Positions 24,101-35,257 of a DNA stretch of 64,000 nucleotides are shown here, piece after piece. Position numbers and translations under genes: made by a program. The first letter of the stretch is position 1. Each line of letters starts with the position of its first letter. Under the pieces are notes generated by a model. That model searched no databases. It saw nothing but the letters and a program-made list of their open reading frames with translations, and was not told where the DNA came from. The stretch is from Pelobates cultripes (taxonomy: Eukaryota; Chordata; Amphibia; Anura; Pelobatidae): the NCBI GenBank assembly GCA_933207985.1, contig OW240918.1, forward strand, positions 116,640,497-116,704,496. The letters are read 5' to 3'.

Positions 24101-27100
24101 AGCAACCGTACACGCCATTGCCCCCTTCTTTCCTAGCAGGGCAGTAGCAGCACCTGTGATTAACAGATAAGAATGATTCATGCTTTCTGCTATGCAGTCA
24201 AACAGAAATCTCAAAGAAATGAAAAAAGCTTACCTAATGCAAACCCAGCCACGTTCCAAAATGGCAGCAATACTGTGGGTCGAACTCTATGTGCAACCAT
24301 TAATTCGTTGAACTTTTTCAAATGATCTTTTTCCTGATCCCACATATGCTGTAGCAGACAATAAAAAAATGGAGAAGATGAAAATCATTAACATGTTAAC
24401 AAATGTTTACGGTGCTATTCTACAATTCTACTTTTTCAGCAGATATGGAAAATCTTAAAGGGACACTCCAGTGCCAGGAAAACAAATCGGCGGGGGTCTC
24501 AGGTAAGTCACTGCAGGTCCCCTCTCCCTCCCACCACACATCCCATGTTGCTGAAGGGGTGAAAACCCCTTAAGTTACTTACCTGAGACCCCCGCTGATG
24601 TCCCTCGGCAGTGGTTTCGGGTCTGCCCATGCTCCTCCCAGTCATCCGCTGAGACCGATCACACATACGCGGCCGCTGGCGGGGGGAGACCTTATGCCCA
24701 TGTGAGGCAATGCCACATGCGCGCATTACAGCTTTCCATAGGAAAGCATTGAAAATGCTTTCAATGGTTTCCTATTGAAAATTGAGTGAAGCTGGAGGTC
24801 CTCACAGAGTGTGAAGACATCCAGCGACGCCCTAGCACAGATAATCTGTGCTAGAAACCAGGAAGTGCCCTCTAGTGGCTGTCTAGTAGACAGCCACTAG
24901 AGGAGGAGTTAACCCTGCAATGTAATTATTGCAGTTTATAAAAACTGCAATATTTACAGCTGCAGGGTTAAGGGTAGTGGGAGTTGGTACCCAGACCACT
25001 CCAATGGGCAGAAGTGGTCTGGGTGCCTGGAGTGTCCCTTTAAATGTTTGCATTAACCAAGGATTGTCCAATGTTTGTAGAATTAGGTTTTCCTTTTCTC
25101 ATTTGTCCACAAAATATTGGATTCGGGACATGCTACCTTTGTATTCCAATGCGCTCATTTCATAAGTACTATGTTCTTTATATTTCCCTGACTTATACAT
25201 CTATAGTAATACTAACAGTGTTTTCCAAACCCTTGTAACACTGTCTAATAACTAATTATGTAAGATTATTTTAACACTGTATACACCGTGTACCCAAATC
25301 TCTAATCTAATCACTGACAAAGACTACTTGTTACAACTTTCATTTGAAAACTCAAAAGGTCCCTCTAGACGAAAAAAGTCGTATACGATAAGGCGTCATT
25401 TTATTTTATTTTATAACTTCATATGAATTGTTTACAAACCCTATATTTGAACGAATCTATTCGACTCATGATAATAAAAAAAAAGTTTGAAACTAAAAAA
25501 CCTCAATGGCTATGACTTGCCAATTAATAAAACGAGCCACGGTGTATGTCTTGATTGGTACATTATCAAACACCACCACTGTCAAGATTTTGTAAGCAAT
25601 ATTTAACTCGAGGGAAATCCAATCTTCACTTTGCACACAGCATGAATAGAAAACAACACTTATAAATGTTAATACAAACCTGAATAATGGGTCCTGCACT
25701 TGATCTGCCCAGGACAGCCATTTGTCCAGCATAGATACGATTAGCTCCATACTCTCCCGCATGATCTACCCTTATTATCCGATCCAACAATGCTCTTTCA
25801 TCATCGTCGTTAGTGGAATTCCCAAAGCTGCACTGTCTGACTGGTGTGCGGTTCACTTGTAAACAGTATTGCAAGCCTGCACCTGCTCCAACATAGCGGA
25901 GAAAAAAAACATATATAAAAAGAGGTCATTTTCACAAATGATATTGCTCTTTGGAAAGGATTTTAAGCTTGTGACTTAATAAAGCAACTTAAAAACAAAA
26001 GGACAAGAATTTATGTTTGTGACAATAGCAGGGGCTGATCATATCGCTGTTAAACAGCTCAGAGGAAAAGAGTGTTGAACTGAAGAATACAATGCCGGGC
26101 TTCACAAACAAAGTGTCCTTTGAGAAAAGGAGCTTACAGATTTAGAAGTCATGCATTATTTAGTGTAAACAAACTGCACCCACTACAAGCATACTATACT
26201 GTTATGTCATGCAGAATGCCAGTCTATTGTCCATACGATACAGTGCCTATTAAAATACCACATACAAAACCCTCATTATATTCATAGCATATACAGCTCC
26301 ATCATAACCATAGTTACATAGAAAAGAGACTTGCGTCCATCAAGTTCAGCCTTTCTCACATGTTTTTGCTGCTGAAAAACCCAGTTTGAACCACTTCCAA
26401 TTTTGCAACAAACTAAGAAAAACTCCTTCTTGACCTCAGAATGGCAGTCAGAATTGATCGAGATACCCCACAAATTAAATATGATTTCCCTGAATATTAT
26501 GTTTTTGCAAGTATGCATCCAGTTGCTGTTTAAATGTCTGTATAGACTCTGATAAAACTACCTCTGCAGGCAGAAAATTAAACATCCTTATTGTTCTTAC
26601 TGTAAAAAAAAAAAAAATTTCCTTTGCTTTAGACTAAATCTCCTTTCTTCCAGTCTAAATGTGTGACCTTGTGTCCTATGTATAGTCCTGTTTAAAAATA
26701 GATTTCCAGACAATGGTTTATATTGGCCCCGAATATATTTGTATAATGATATCTCCCATCTTAGGCACTGTTTTTATAAACTAAAGAGGTTTAAAGTTGT
26801 TAACTTTTCTTCATTACTAAAATGTTCCATTCCTTTTATTAATTTTGTTGCCCGTCTATTCAATTTTTCTAGTGCCGTAATATCCTTCTTTAGAACAGGT
26901 GCCCAAAATTGCATAGCTCATATGACTAAGCACCAGATGGTCCGAAACATGTAAGGAAAATTAATTTTTTGGGGGCTTTTGTTTTCCCCTATTTGTTTTG
27001 TATCTTGTGGAATAAACCGTTCCTTTTGGATTTGGAGCACTTGCTTTTTCTCGCATTTTTTTGTTTTTTTCTTTGTATTACTTGGCAAGGATTTGGAGTT

Positions 27101-30100
27101 CCTTGTCTAGCATCCTCCGTCCTAGAGTAGGGACTTTTTTTTTTCCCCCTTTACCACACTCTCAGTTTTATCCTTTGATCTTCTAATGTATTTGTACTTC
27201 ACAGCACAGTGGTACGAGCTCCCGGTATTCCAAGTACTTTTTGTCTGTTACATTATTAGGGGGGTTAAATTACAGATTAAACCCCAAAGTCTGTGCTTAA
27301 GTGCCGGATATCTCTGCCCCCTGTCCTTCCACTTCCTGATATTCTTCAGAATGAAGAACTTCTTGAAAAAAACCTTATATTTTTCAATGTGGTTTTATAA
27401 ATGTAAAGCTTCCGTTTCGCTTCGAGCATCAGTTAATCACCAGGGTCCTCGTGGTGCCATAACAACTTTAATTTTTCCATATTTAGTTTTTATTTTTGCC
27501 AACAGCATGAAACAGATTACGTTGCAGTCAGATACTTTCAACAGGTATGTGCATTGTTACATTACATATATACATGCCGTCATTATGGTTCATTGTTTAC
27601 AAAGGATACTTTGTACAGCTTGTGATACATTCGTTTCTCTACTTGCATTGTGATATGGGCACATTAATTGCCTCTAGAGATGCGTTGACTGCAAGACCAT
27701 GTAGTGATCAGTTCGTCGTTTGGAGTGATTGGCCTTTTATAAGGGGAGGGGGAATGGAAACACAGGGGGGGGGGGGATTGGGGGAGACCGTAATTCGGGT
27801 GGGGAGATCTAGGATTCCCAGTTTTGCTTCCCATTATTTTAGTTTTCAGCTGTGAGGTAAGTATTATCTGAGGTGAGTGCTCTACATGGGGAGATACTCA
27901 TGTCCTAAGGTTCCAACTTGCCCATTTCCCAGCGTACTTTCTTTCCTGTCCCTGTACTCTACTCGCCATCTTCTCGTAGGAGCTTATGACATCCACTCTT
28001 TCCGTGAGTGTAGCCATGGTAGGTATTGTCTGGCTTTTCCAGTGTTGTGCTAGCAGGATTTTTGCTACTGTGAGGATGTTTATCAGTACTACCTTGTGGG
28101 GGTGTGATGACAGATCAGGAATCATGTGTAGCAGGTAATGTTCTGGACGCAAATTAATAAGGAGACCTGTAGTGTTCAAAATAAGGTTTTGGATCTGTGT
28201 CCAGTATGCACCTAGTGCGTTACAGTCCCAGAACATGTGTAGCATGGTGCCCGCTCCCCCCTCACAGCGCCAGCAGAGCCCAGATGTGCCCTTGTAAATC
28301 TTTGCTAATCTATGTGGGACTAGGTACCATCTCATGGCTATTTTGCAATATGCTTCCCACAGCGAGAGGCTTTTGGAAGCGCCCTTTGTATTGGATAGTG
28401 CCTCGTACCATTGTGCCAGAGTTAGTTGGTAACCCAGTTCCCCTTCCCATTGCTCCATGTAGGATCTTTTCTCACCGGGCTTTGGCTCCAATAGAGCGTT
28501 GTAGCACATGGATAGAGGTTTTCCATGCTTAGCGGTGAGAGCCCTATTGAGTGGTAGGGGTGGTTTCATGGATCCTGTACTAGGTTTGTGTATGTGTGGT
28601 AACAGTATGTTTTTCGTTCTAAGGTAAAGGAACACATCCCTTTGGGCCAGAGAGAATTCCCTCTGGAGATCAGGGAACAGTTTTAGTTCGTTTCCCTCTA
28701 GTAGGTCCTTAACTCTATGTATTCCCCTGGTTATCCAGCTTGCCATGGGTAGGTCTGGAGAGAGTATGGTCAGAATCCCTAGGGGAACTTCCCTGAAGAG
28801 CAAATGTGGGTCTAATATTAGGTGACTCCAGGTTCGCCACGAGCTCAGCAGAAATCTGGAGCACCGTGGGAGGTATGTTCCATCGAAGTTGGTGGGGGCG
28901 TTGGCCCATAATGCTTGGGTTGTGTTATGTGGGTGCAGGTAGGCATCTTCCAGTGTAAGCCATAGTGGCTTAGGGGAGCTGTCTTGAAGTCTCAGTATGC
29001 GTACTCCCTGTGCTAAAATCGATGCCCTATAGTACGTCTTAATGTCAGGTAGACCCAGCCCCCCTTTGGTGAAAGTAAGGCTCAGGTTTCGTTGGGCCAC
29101 TCTCGGGGGTTTTCGTTTCCAGACATGCGCATTGATAACAGATTGCATTAATTTTATTAATTTGTTGGGCAGTGGTATTGGTATCGTACGGAAGAGATAT
29201 AAAATATGGGGCAGAGCCATCATTTTAATCGTATTTACCCTGCCCAGCCAGGATATCTCTAGGTTTTCCCATTGTTCTAGCGTCGATTTTAGTTTGTTTA
29301 TGACAGGGTAGTGGTTTTCTTTAAGAACGGTCTGGTGGGATTTCGTCAGTTTGATTCCCAAATAAGTGAGAGACGTTTTACGCCAGTCAAAGGTGTAGTC
29401 AGAGGAGAGCTGCGTTTGCGTTTGGTGCGTTAGGTTGATTGGTAGTGCTTGCGTTTTAGTGGTGTTATTCTTATAGTAGGAAACCCTACCATATTCGCTA
29501 AGAAGACCTAGAAGGGCCGGGATGGAGCTTGTGGGTTGTGTTATGAACATGAGTATGTCATCGGCAAATAGAGCCAACTTCTGCATACCCCTTGGTGTCG
29601 CCAGTCCACAAATTTGTGCATTATTTTTTATATGTTTCGTCAAGGGTTCTAGACATAGGATAAAAATGAGTGGTGACAGCGGACAACCCTGTCGCGTGCC
29701 ATTGTGTATTGTAAAGGATGCGGATAGAAAGCCGGTACTAAAGACCTTTGCCGATGGGCATTGGTAGAGGGCCATTATACTATTGAGGAAGGCTGATGGG
29801 AGCCCCATTTTGGCCAGAGTTTGTGCCATGTATCCCCAGTGCAAGCGGTCAAACGCCTTTTCGGCATCCAACGCCAGCACCAGGCCCTGTTGAGAGGATT
29901 GGTTCGCCCAGTCGATGAGATCTAGAAATTGGCGGGTGTTGTCACCCACTTGCCTACCCGGCACAAATCCCGCCTGCTCAGTGGAGATAAGTGTAGGGAA
30001 GAGCCTTTTGACCCGTGTGGCTAGCAGTTTAGCGTATAATTTAGTGTCCGAATTAAGAAGGGATATCGGCCTCAGATTAGCACACTGATTTGAGGGTTTG

Positions 30101-33100
30101 TTAGGTTTGGGCAAAGTGACAATAAAGGCTTCTAACATTTCTCGGGGCATATTTCCTGTCTGTTTAATGTCATTGAATAGTTTTAGGAGGTGGGGTGCTA
30201 ATTGGTCTGTGTATTTGATATAGTAGTAATTGGAGAGGCCGTCTGGACCTGGGGATTTGTGCTTTGGGAGTGATTTAATGGCTTCCCTGATTTCTTCGTC
30301 AGTAAAGGGACACTTCAAGTATGCACTCAAATCTGGAGATATGCAGGGAAGGGAGGCTTTTTCTAGGAAAGAGTCTATTTCTGCTGTAGTAGGTTGGTGT
30401 GTTGCTGGGTCTGCATGCAGTTGGTATAAGGACGCATAGTAATCCGCTAATGTATTCACTATGTCTTGGGGGTTATAGATTTTGTCACCACTTTTGGAGA
30501 ATATGTAGGGGATCTTGGATTGGAGGTATTTTTGTTTCAGGCGGCCGGCTAGCAGTTTGCCTGCTTTATTCCCTAGTGTATAGTGAGATTGTTTCAGGTA
30601 TCGCATTTGCTTCTTAGTCGTTAGTAGTTGTAGCTCGCGTAATTTGGTCTTGAGTGTCTGTAGCCGTGTGTGGGTTTGCTTAGATGGGTTTGACTTGTGG
30701 CGGAGTTCTGTGTCTGTAATTTCTTGTATGAGTTTTGTGTGTTCTATGCCCGCTGCTCTTTTGGTGTTGGCTCCCAACTTGATGAATTCTCCCCTCATAA
30801 CTACCTTGTGTGCGACCCATTGTGTTGCCAGTGTGGTTTCACAGTGTGTATGAGCCTCAAAGTATGCTTCTATTGTGTCTCTCAAGTGCGTAAAATGGTG
30901 CGGGTTGTCTAGTAGGGCCTCGTTCATTCTCCAAGTGCCTCTCCCCCTCGCCGGGTGTGGTATTTTCATTATTATTTCCAAGGGGGCATGATCCGACCAT
31001 ATTATGGGGCCAATGTGCATGTCTATAGCGTGTGACTGTGCTCCTGTCGAAGAGGCAGAGATCAATTCTGGAGTACGTCATGTGGGCTGAGGAATAAAAT
31101 GTATAATCTCTTATACCCGGGTATAAATTACGCCACACGTCATAGTAGTCAGAGGAGTGCAGCAGGTTTGTCAAGTGTCTGCTCAAGGACAGAGAGACTT
31201 GTTTAGGAGGTCGGTTTTGTACCCGCTGCATGTCTATGTGCGGGTCAGGCGTGCAATTAAAGTCGCCACATACAATAGTGTGTCCCATTTTGAATTGGTC
31301 TAATTTGCGGAACGCTTTGGTCAGGAATTCTTTTTGCGTATCATTTGGAGCATACAGGGAGGCTACTGTCAATTGGAGGCCGTTTAATGAGCCCACTAAT
31401 ATTAGCAGCCTGCCATCTTTGCTGACGTATTGTTTGGTTGGCGTAAATACCCAGTCCCCGTGAAAATATATTGATACCCCTTTGGACTTAGTTGTAGCCA
31501 TGGCGTGATAAGCTTGACCATATTGTTTGAACTTAAAGGTGGGTGGTTTACGTATAGTGAAGTGAGTTTCCTGGAGACACACTATTGCCGCCCTGGAGCG
31601 AAACATTTCCTGTGATAACAACCTACGTTTATGCGGGCTGTTGAGACCCTTGACATTCATGGACAGAATTTTTAGGGTATTATCCATATTGTGTGGGTAA
31701 CAGATTGCTAAATTGTGGAAAGCATGTTTGCTTTGATAGTGGTATAGGTCTCCTAGGAGGGGGTGGATTGACCAGGGAACATAGAAACTTTGGTAGGGAT
31801 AACAGAAGTAAACTTTTCACAACATAACTAAAGTATTTACACAGCGCCCTCAGGACGATTGGCGCCTTCTCCGGCTGAGACACAGACCAGCCCTTGGTGC
31901 TAGTATCTGCGCTCATCCGTGGGGGTGCGCTCGGTGTTAAGAGCGGGGGTGAGGATGACTTATGTGCTAATTAAGGGTACACAGCCCTTGCATAACCACT
32001 GCGTAGTGCCCAGATATACATATTGTCATACATACAGTCCCAGGGGCTCCCCCCACCTCCCGTGCCAGCTACAATCAGTCAGTTACAGCACGTTGTCTGG
32101 CATTACATGAGCCATGTGCATGTTCCTAATACCATGTGTGTCAAATTGCATATGTCATAGTTACGTGAGGTAGGTCAGCATAGCATATGCTGGGTGAGGA
32201 AAGAGTCCCTGGAACAGAGTCTTTTATGCTTTAGTCGGCGATCCCGCCATGTGCCATTCTGCTTGCATTCTTCGTTGTGGTGCAGTAGCGGCCGCTACCG
32301 TCGTTTGTGTCGGGAACAGTCCCCATTCCCGTATTAGGCGCATGCCTACTTCTGGTTCATTAACCGTGTGATTCTTGTTGTTCCTCCATATTATAATTTT
32401 CGTCGGATATCCCCATCTGTATTGGATGTTGTGGTTCCTTAAGGTTTTTGTCACCGTTATAAACTCTCTTCTCCTGGCCATTGTTAGGGCTGATAGGTCC
32501 GCATATATGTTAATGTTGGTGTACGGTTCTGGTAGCTTGTCCAAGTTACGTGATGCAGTCAGCAGAGCATTCTTTGAGGTGAAATAGTGAAACCTTGCAA
32601 TCACATCACGAGGCGTATCTGGCGCCAGCCTCGGTGGTCGTGGTAGTCGGTGAGCACGGTCCAGTAGCCATGTTTCGTCGGCTATATCAGGCTGTAAGGT
32701 GGTGCAGAGCCCTTTGAGAAATGAGGGCAGTTCCTCTAGGCCCACTTTTTCTGGTATCCCGCGGAATCTGACATTGTTTCTGCGGGACCTATCCTCCAAG
32801 TCCGCCAGTTTGCGTTTGAGCTGTTGTTGTTCCTCCATTAGATGCTGTACTGTACTTGCCAGCTCATTCTGCTCACTGCAGAGGTCGTCTGTGCGGGCCT
32901 CAAGTTGGTTTGTGCGCTCACCCAGATCAGATATTTCTCTTTTTATTTCACTAGTCGCTTTTTTAAGATCAGACTGAAGAGTGACCCGAAAGTCCTGTAG
33001 CATAAGATACAGCCGTTTTTCCGTCACTGGGGCGTCCGTGTATGGGCAGGTTTCTCCTTCTGGCTCAGGTGTGCCTTCAGTTAGTTGCGAGCAGGCTGGT

Positions 33101-35070
33101 CCGTCGTCGCCATCTTGTGAAGGCCGCATGCGGTCCTTCCTCGCGGATCGAATTTGATCCGTCAGTTTAGTTTGCTTGGCTGGGGCCATGAGTGCAGTCT
33201 CGTTCCTGGGCTTATTTGCCTCTTGTGGGGCTGTGTATGATAGGAGTTGTTGGCGTTTATGTCATCCGAAGCTCGGAGCTCTCACTCCATGCGACCGCTT
33301 GCTTCGGCAGTTGGCCACGCCCCTCAACAACTTTAATTTTAATGAAGCTGTTATGGTGCCCGGAGAGTTCCATGAACTCTATTATGTAACTTTAGTTTGC
33401 GTGAAGAGTGTGACCTCTTTTCATTTACAAAAAGTTAAGCTTTCAATATAAATTGGCACATTTATACATTAACCTTGTTAAACCGCCCTGCCTGTCAGAC
33501 AACTAGTCCTGTGACCTTCCAGTTGTTTAGCTCAGTGAAGCAAAAGTCAAGAGGCAGCAATTGCTCACAGCACCTGCCTTGCAAAGACTTCTCATTAATC
33601 TGCCTTGGGAAATCTGTGACTGGATAGTCACAGAATATCTGGGCTGGGTTAGACTGGAATGGTATGCCAAGGCTGCAGATGTGCAACAAAAAAAATGCAT
33701 AACCGAATACACGCATGTTTTCATAGGTGGTGTATCTACTAAATTAACAAGTTTAAACATTGTTTTCATATGTGTTTAGTAAACAGAAAAAAAAAATAGA
33801 ATCTACGATCAAAGTATAAGTTTTCCAGAAAACATACAGTAGAATATTGACACAATGTAGCTCATTCCAATAGACAACTCCATTATTCCTCCCTAGCATG
33901 ACTTCCATAAATAAGTTCCCAGACTACATGAATTCAGTTTAGCTTTCTCATTTTGTCAAGCAATCTTACGTAACATCCCTCTTTACCAATTTCTCTCACA
34001 CCTCCACTTACAAGTTTTCATATATTCACATTTAAATTTGGTGTTTCATGGAATAGAATTCATAGAAGAACTGACACTTTGTCAATGTCCTCCAGTTTGG
34101 ATAGTGATTGTCCAGGTTAGACAAAATTTACACTGATTTTGTTGAAGTGTTTTTTTGTAGTAAACATTGTCTTTTCAGAGAAAATGAGGTGTTTACATTA
34201 CAGCCTAGGGACACTGCCAGTGGCTCAGATGGCTGCTAGAGGTGCTTCCTGGGGCAGTGCTATTCAGTGTCTACACCCTCGGCATGGAGACACTGAACTT
34301 TCCTCATAGAGATGCATCGAATCAATGCACTGTGAGCACATTAGACCCTCCCCATAGGAAACCACTACTTCAATGCTTTCCTAGGGAGGTTTTACTGACT
34401 CTGGATGTCCTCATGTACGGCGTGAGGATGCCCAGTGTCATCTAGGCTAGCATCCAGTAATTGCCTCTTGTGGCTGTCTGATTGACAGCCGCTAGAGGCA
34501 GTCTTAGTCCTGCAAGCTAATTATTGCAGTTTCTCAAAAACTGTACCGAGACCACTTCAATGGGATGCAGTCCTCTGTATGGACATAGTGTCCCCTTAAT
34601 GTTACTTTTGACCTTGGGAAAATAATATTATTTGCACTTGCAGACCAACATCAAACAGGAGTCAATAAAACATGCTCTAACTAAAAAAAAAAAAAAAACC
34701 TGGATACATAAGTGTTTAGAGTGATCACATTCTTGTTGACAGATGGACACATTATATAACAGACCTGTGGCAGTTAGCCAACTGTTATACTTCATGTGTT
34801 GGGGCAGGTGGGGGCAGGATGTAGAGCACAGAACTACCACTCCCATGTTGCTTTGCTTATGCTAAAAGTTGGCTCTGCATAATGAGATTTGCAGTCCTAC
34901 AACAGCTGGTGATCTACATTGTGTCCACCCCTGAGAGGCATGTATCCAGTCCTTGTAGCACAGACTACAACAGTATTAGTTAGGCCCCTCTCCCCAATAC
35001 CTTGGACCCCGGGGAGCCTCTTAATGCCTGAGCAGAGCCCCCCGAGCAGGACGCCGGCTGCTCTCCCCAT
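21095..35070 (-). CDS. COQ7: COQ7, 5-demethoxyubiquinone hydroxylase (six exons)
   Basis: COQ7 hydroxylates demethoxyubiquinone at the penultimate step of coenzyme Q synthesis, on the matrix side of the inner mitochondrial membrane. The coding sequence joins 35070-35001, 25882-25680, 24348-24234, 24153-24014, 22282-22214 and 21172-21095 (675 nt, 224 aa; the human protein is 217 aa from memory). Every junction has GT/AG borders and matching phase. The ferritin-like di-iron ligands are all present: E67 in [16 protein letters not shown]97 and H100 in DQEKDH, E149 in TVAVE, and E185 and H188 in RDEEMAHH. Each lies exactly 7 residues after its human counterpart. The C-terminus ends AVYLSERL as in the family. 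The N-terminal ~45 residues are basic and low in acidic residues, fitting a mitochondrial presequence. Exon 1 has no strong similarity and is inferred from phase, a clean donor and promoter position. The gene appears intact. Confidence 0.95.
22214..22282 (-). CDS. COQ7: COQ7 exon 5
   Basis: Acceptor ATTACAG|ACT and donor GAGCAG|GTACGG bound 69 nt (23 codons). It encodes [16 protein letters not shown] with the last ExxH pair, E185 and H188. The reading frame runs nine codons beyond the donor before a stop, so retention of intron 5 would give a short alternative C-terminus. Confidence 0.95.
23340..23960. repeat. MITE fragments in COQ7 intron 4
   Basis: Two repeats lie in this stretch. One runs from ATAACCACTAGAGCCCAC to about 23770. 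The second (about 23824-23955) begins GCAATGCCCAATGGGTAGAT and ends with GTAGATCTACCTTTC...CACCCCTGC, imperfect hAT-like inverted ends. Confidence 0.45.
24014..24153 (-). CDS. COQ7: COQ7 exon 4
   Basis: Acceptor ATCACAG|GTG and donor TTGAG|GTATTG bound 140 nt. It encodes [19 protein letters not shown] with ligand E149, then the segment with [10 protein letters not shown]. Confidence 0.95.
24234..24348 (-). CDS. COQ7: COQ7 exon 3
   Basis: Acceptor TGCTACAG|CAT and donor TTAG|GTAAGC bound 115 nt. It encodes [13 protein letters not shown] with ligands E97 and H100, then [19 protein letters not shown], matching the conserved COQ7 core. Confidence 0.95.
24455..25042 (+). mobile_element. T2/Kolobok-like MITE, copy D, in COQ7 intron 2
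   Basis: It starts TTAAAGGGACACTCCAGTGCC and ends GGAGTGTCCCTTTAA with TTAA duplications. It is a subfamily different from copies A-C (CTCCA instead of CTATA) but with the same hairpin layout. It occupies 588 bp of the intron. Confidence 0.85.
25680..25882 (-). CDS. COQ7: COQ7 exon 2
   Basis: The acceptor GAGCAG|GT and the donor ATTCAG|GTTTGT bound 203 nt. It encodes the end of the presequence and the first di-iron helix, including [20 protein letters not shown] with ligand E67, ending GPIIQ. A second AG (TGCAG) lies 6 bases further in and would delete two residues in frame. Confidence 0.93.
26300..26950 (-). pseudogene. CR1 LINE 3' fragment, minus strand
   Basis: The minus strand ends in TGATGGACGCAAGTCTC and TATGTAACTATGG, the usual CR1 3' end. 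Upstream on that strand are broken pieces equivalent to [13 protein letters not shown] of CR1. It lies in COQ7 intron 1 in COQ7 orientation. Confidence 0.75.
27461..27475. repeat. L1 target duplication, left (AACAACTTTAATTTT)
   Basis: Exact 15-bp match to 33326-33340 at the other end of the L1 copy. Confidence 0.85.
27898..31687 (-). pseudogene. L1 ORF2 endonuclease-reverse transcriptase, one frameshift
   Basis: Read continuously this would be about 1263 codons, the usual L1 ORF2 size. The N-terminal part (from 31687) has an APE-type endonuclease with LQETHF and [11 protein letters not shown]. The second frame (from about 31060 down to 27898) has WSDHAPLEI, the reverse transcriptase with [11 protein letters not shown] and LFADDILMF, and a C-terminal Cys/His motif (CWRC...HMFWDC). 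A single-base shift near 31040-31065, inside the endonuclease, joins the frames. No other stop is seen, so the copy is recent. Confidence 0.9.
32224..33189 (-). CDS. L1 ORF1 protein (RNA-binding chaperone)
   Basis: This 321-aa frame is intact. L1 ORF1p coats LINE RNA as a trimer in the cytoplasm and is needed for retrotransposition. Visible parts are a basic N-terminus ([18 protein letters not shown]), a heptad-rich coiled coil at about residues 80-150, then an RRM-like domain opening [13 protein letters not shown] and a C-terminal domain with [14 protein letters not shown]. The length fits the family (about 300-350 aa). It is part of the L1 copy and not a host gene. Confidence 0.88.
   Translation of the reverse strand: MAPAKQTKLTDQIRSARKDRMRPSQDGDDGPACSQLTEGTPEPEGETCPYTDAPVTEKRLYLMLQDFRVTLQSDLKKATSEIKREISDLGERTNQLEARTDDLCSEQNELASTVQHLMEEQQQLKRKLADLEDRSRRNNVRFRGIPEKVGLEELPSFLKGLCTTLQPDIADETWLLDRAHRLPRPPRLAPDTPRDVIARFHYFTSKNALLTASRNLDKLPEPYTNINIYADLSALTMARRREFITVTKTLRNHNIQYRWGYPTKIIIWRNNKNHTVNEPEVGMRLIREWGLFPTQTTVAAATAPQRRMQAEWHMAGSPTKA
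33326..33340. repeat. L1 target duplication, right (AACAACTTTAATTTT)
   Basis: Exact match to 27461-27475. Confidence 0.85.
33341..34900. repeat. MITE-rich remainder of COQ7 intron 1
   Basis: About 33341-33420 is the second half of the MITE split by the L1. About 33490-33760 is an inverted copy of the dispersed repeat at 57016-57280. About 34190-34605 is a T2-like element (GGGACACTGCC to GTGTCCCCTTAA). No exon is seen. Confidence 0.55.
35001..35070 (-). CDS. COQ7: COQ7 exon 1 (start codon, presequence)
   Basis: The exon opens with ATG at 35070 and encodes 23 codons plus one base ([11 protein letters not shown]...), rich in Gly, Leu and Arg with no acidic residue. The donor is AAG|GTATTG. Phase 1 matches the acceptor of exon 2 at 25882. 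It lies in the GC-rich shared promoter. The link to exon 2 across 9.1 kb is inferred. Confidence 0.75.
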
Positions 35071-35137
35071 CCCAGAAACTGAGCGACCTTTCAGCAGCCA
35101 GCCAAGCCTGTCACACACTTCAATCGGCGCCTTCTTT

Positions 35138-35145
35138 TGACGTCA
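35138..35145. promoter_or_regulatory. CRE palindrome TGACGTCA
   Basis: A perfect 8-bp CREB/ATF site lies 68 bp upstream of the COQ7 start codon, in the shared promoter. It could serve either gene. Function is inferred from motif and position only. Confidence 0.6.
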
Positions 35146-35243
35146 TCCTCCCAGGCATGCTGCTTAGAGTCTGTACAGCTTACTTCCTGCTCGGTGGAAC
35201 GCACGCGTCATCAGCAGGTCTGGGGTAGAGTTCCACACCCTCT

Positions 35244-35257
35244 GTTACTATAGCAAC
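35244..35257. promoter_or_regulatory. RFX X-box GTTACTATAGCAAC
   Basis: This imperfect palindrome matches the X-box pattern (GTNRCC, short spacer, RGYAAC) except at one base of the left half-site. It ends 37 bp before the ATG of the PLAT/ankyrin gene, a placement typical of RFX-driven ciliary genes. It is the main evidence that the gene may be ciliary. Confidence 0.65.

Larger units (their letters stand above)
27476..33325 (-). mobile_element. Nearly full-length L1-type LINE in COQ7 intron 1
   Basis: The 5850-bp element lies between exact 15-bp duplications. On the minus strand it has a 5' UTR starting GAGGGGCGTGGCC, ORF1 (33189-32224), a 536-bp gap, ORF2 (31687-27898, one frameshift) and a ~420-bp 3' UTR with a C-rich block (G-run 27764-27777 on the plus strand). 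It has the same orientation as COQ7. Flanks on both sides are halves of an older MITE (GGTGCCATAACAAC and GCTGTTATGGTGCC). Confidence 0.9.

Noticed and set aside
28197..28532. Plus-strand frames across 28-33 kb
   Set aside because: They are antisense shadows of the L1 ORF1 and ORF2 on the minus strand.
34897..35118. 73-codon reading of the COQ7 promoter region as a stand-alone gene
   Set aside because: Part of it is COQ7 exon 1; the rest is intron and 5' leader.
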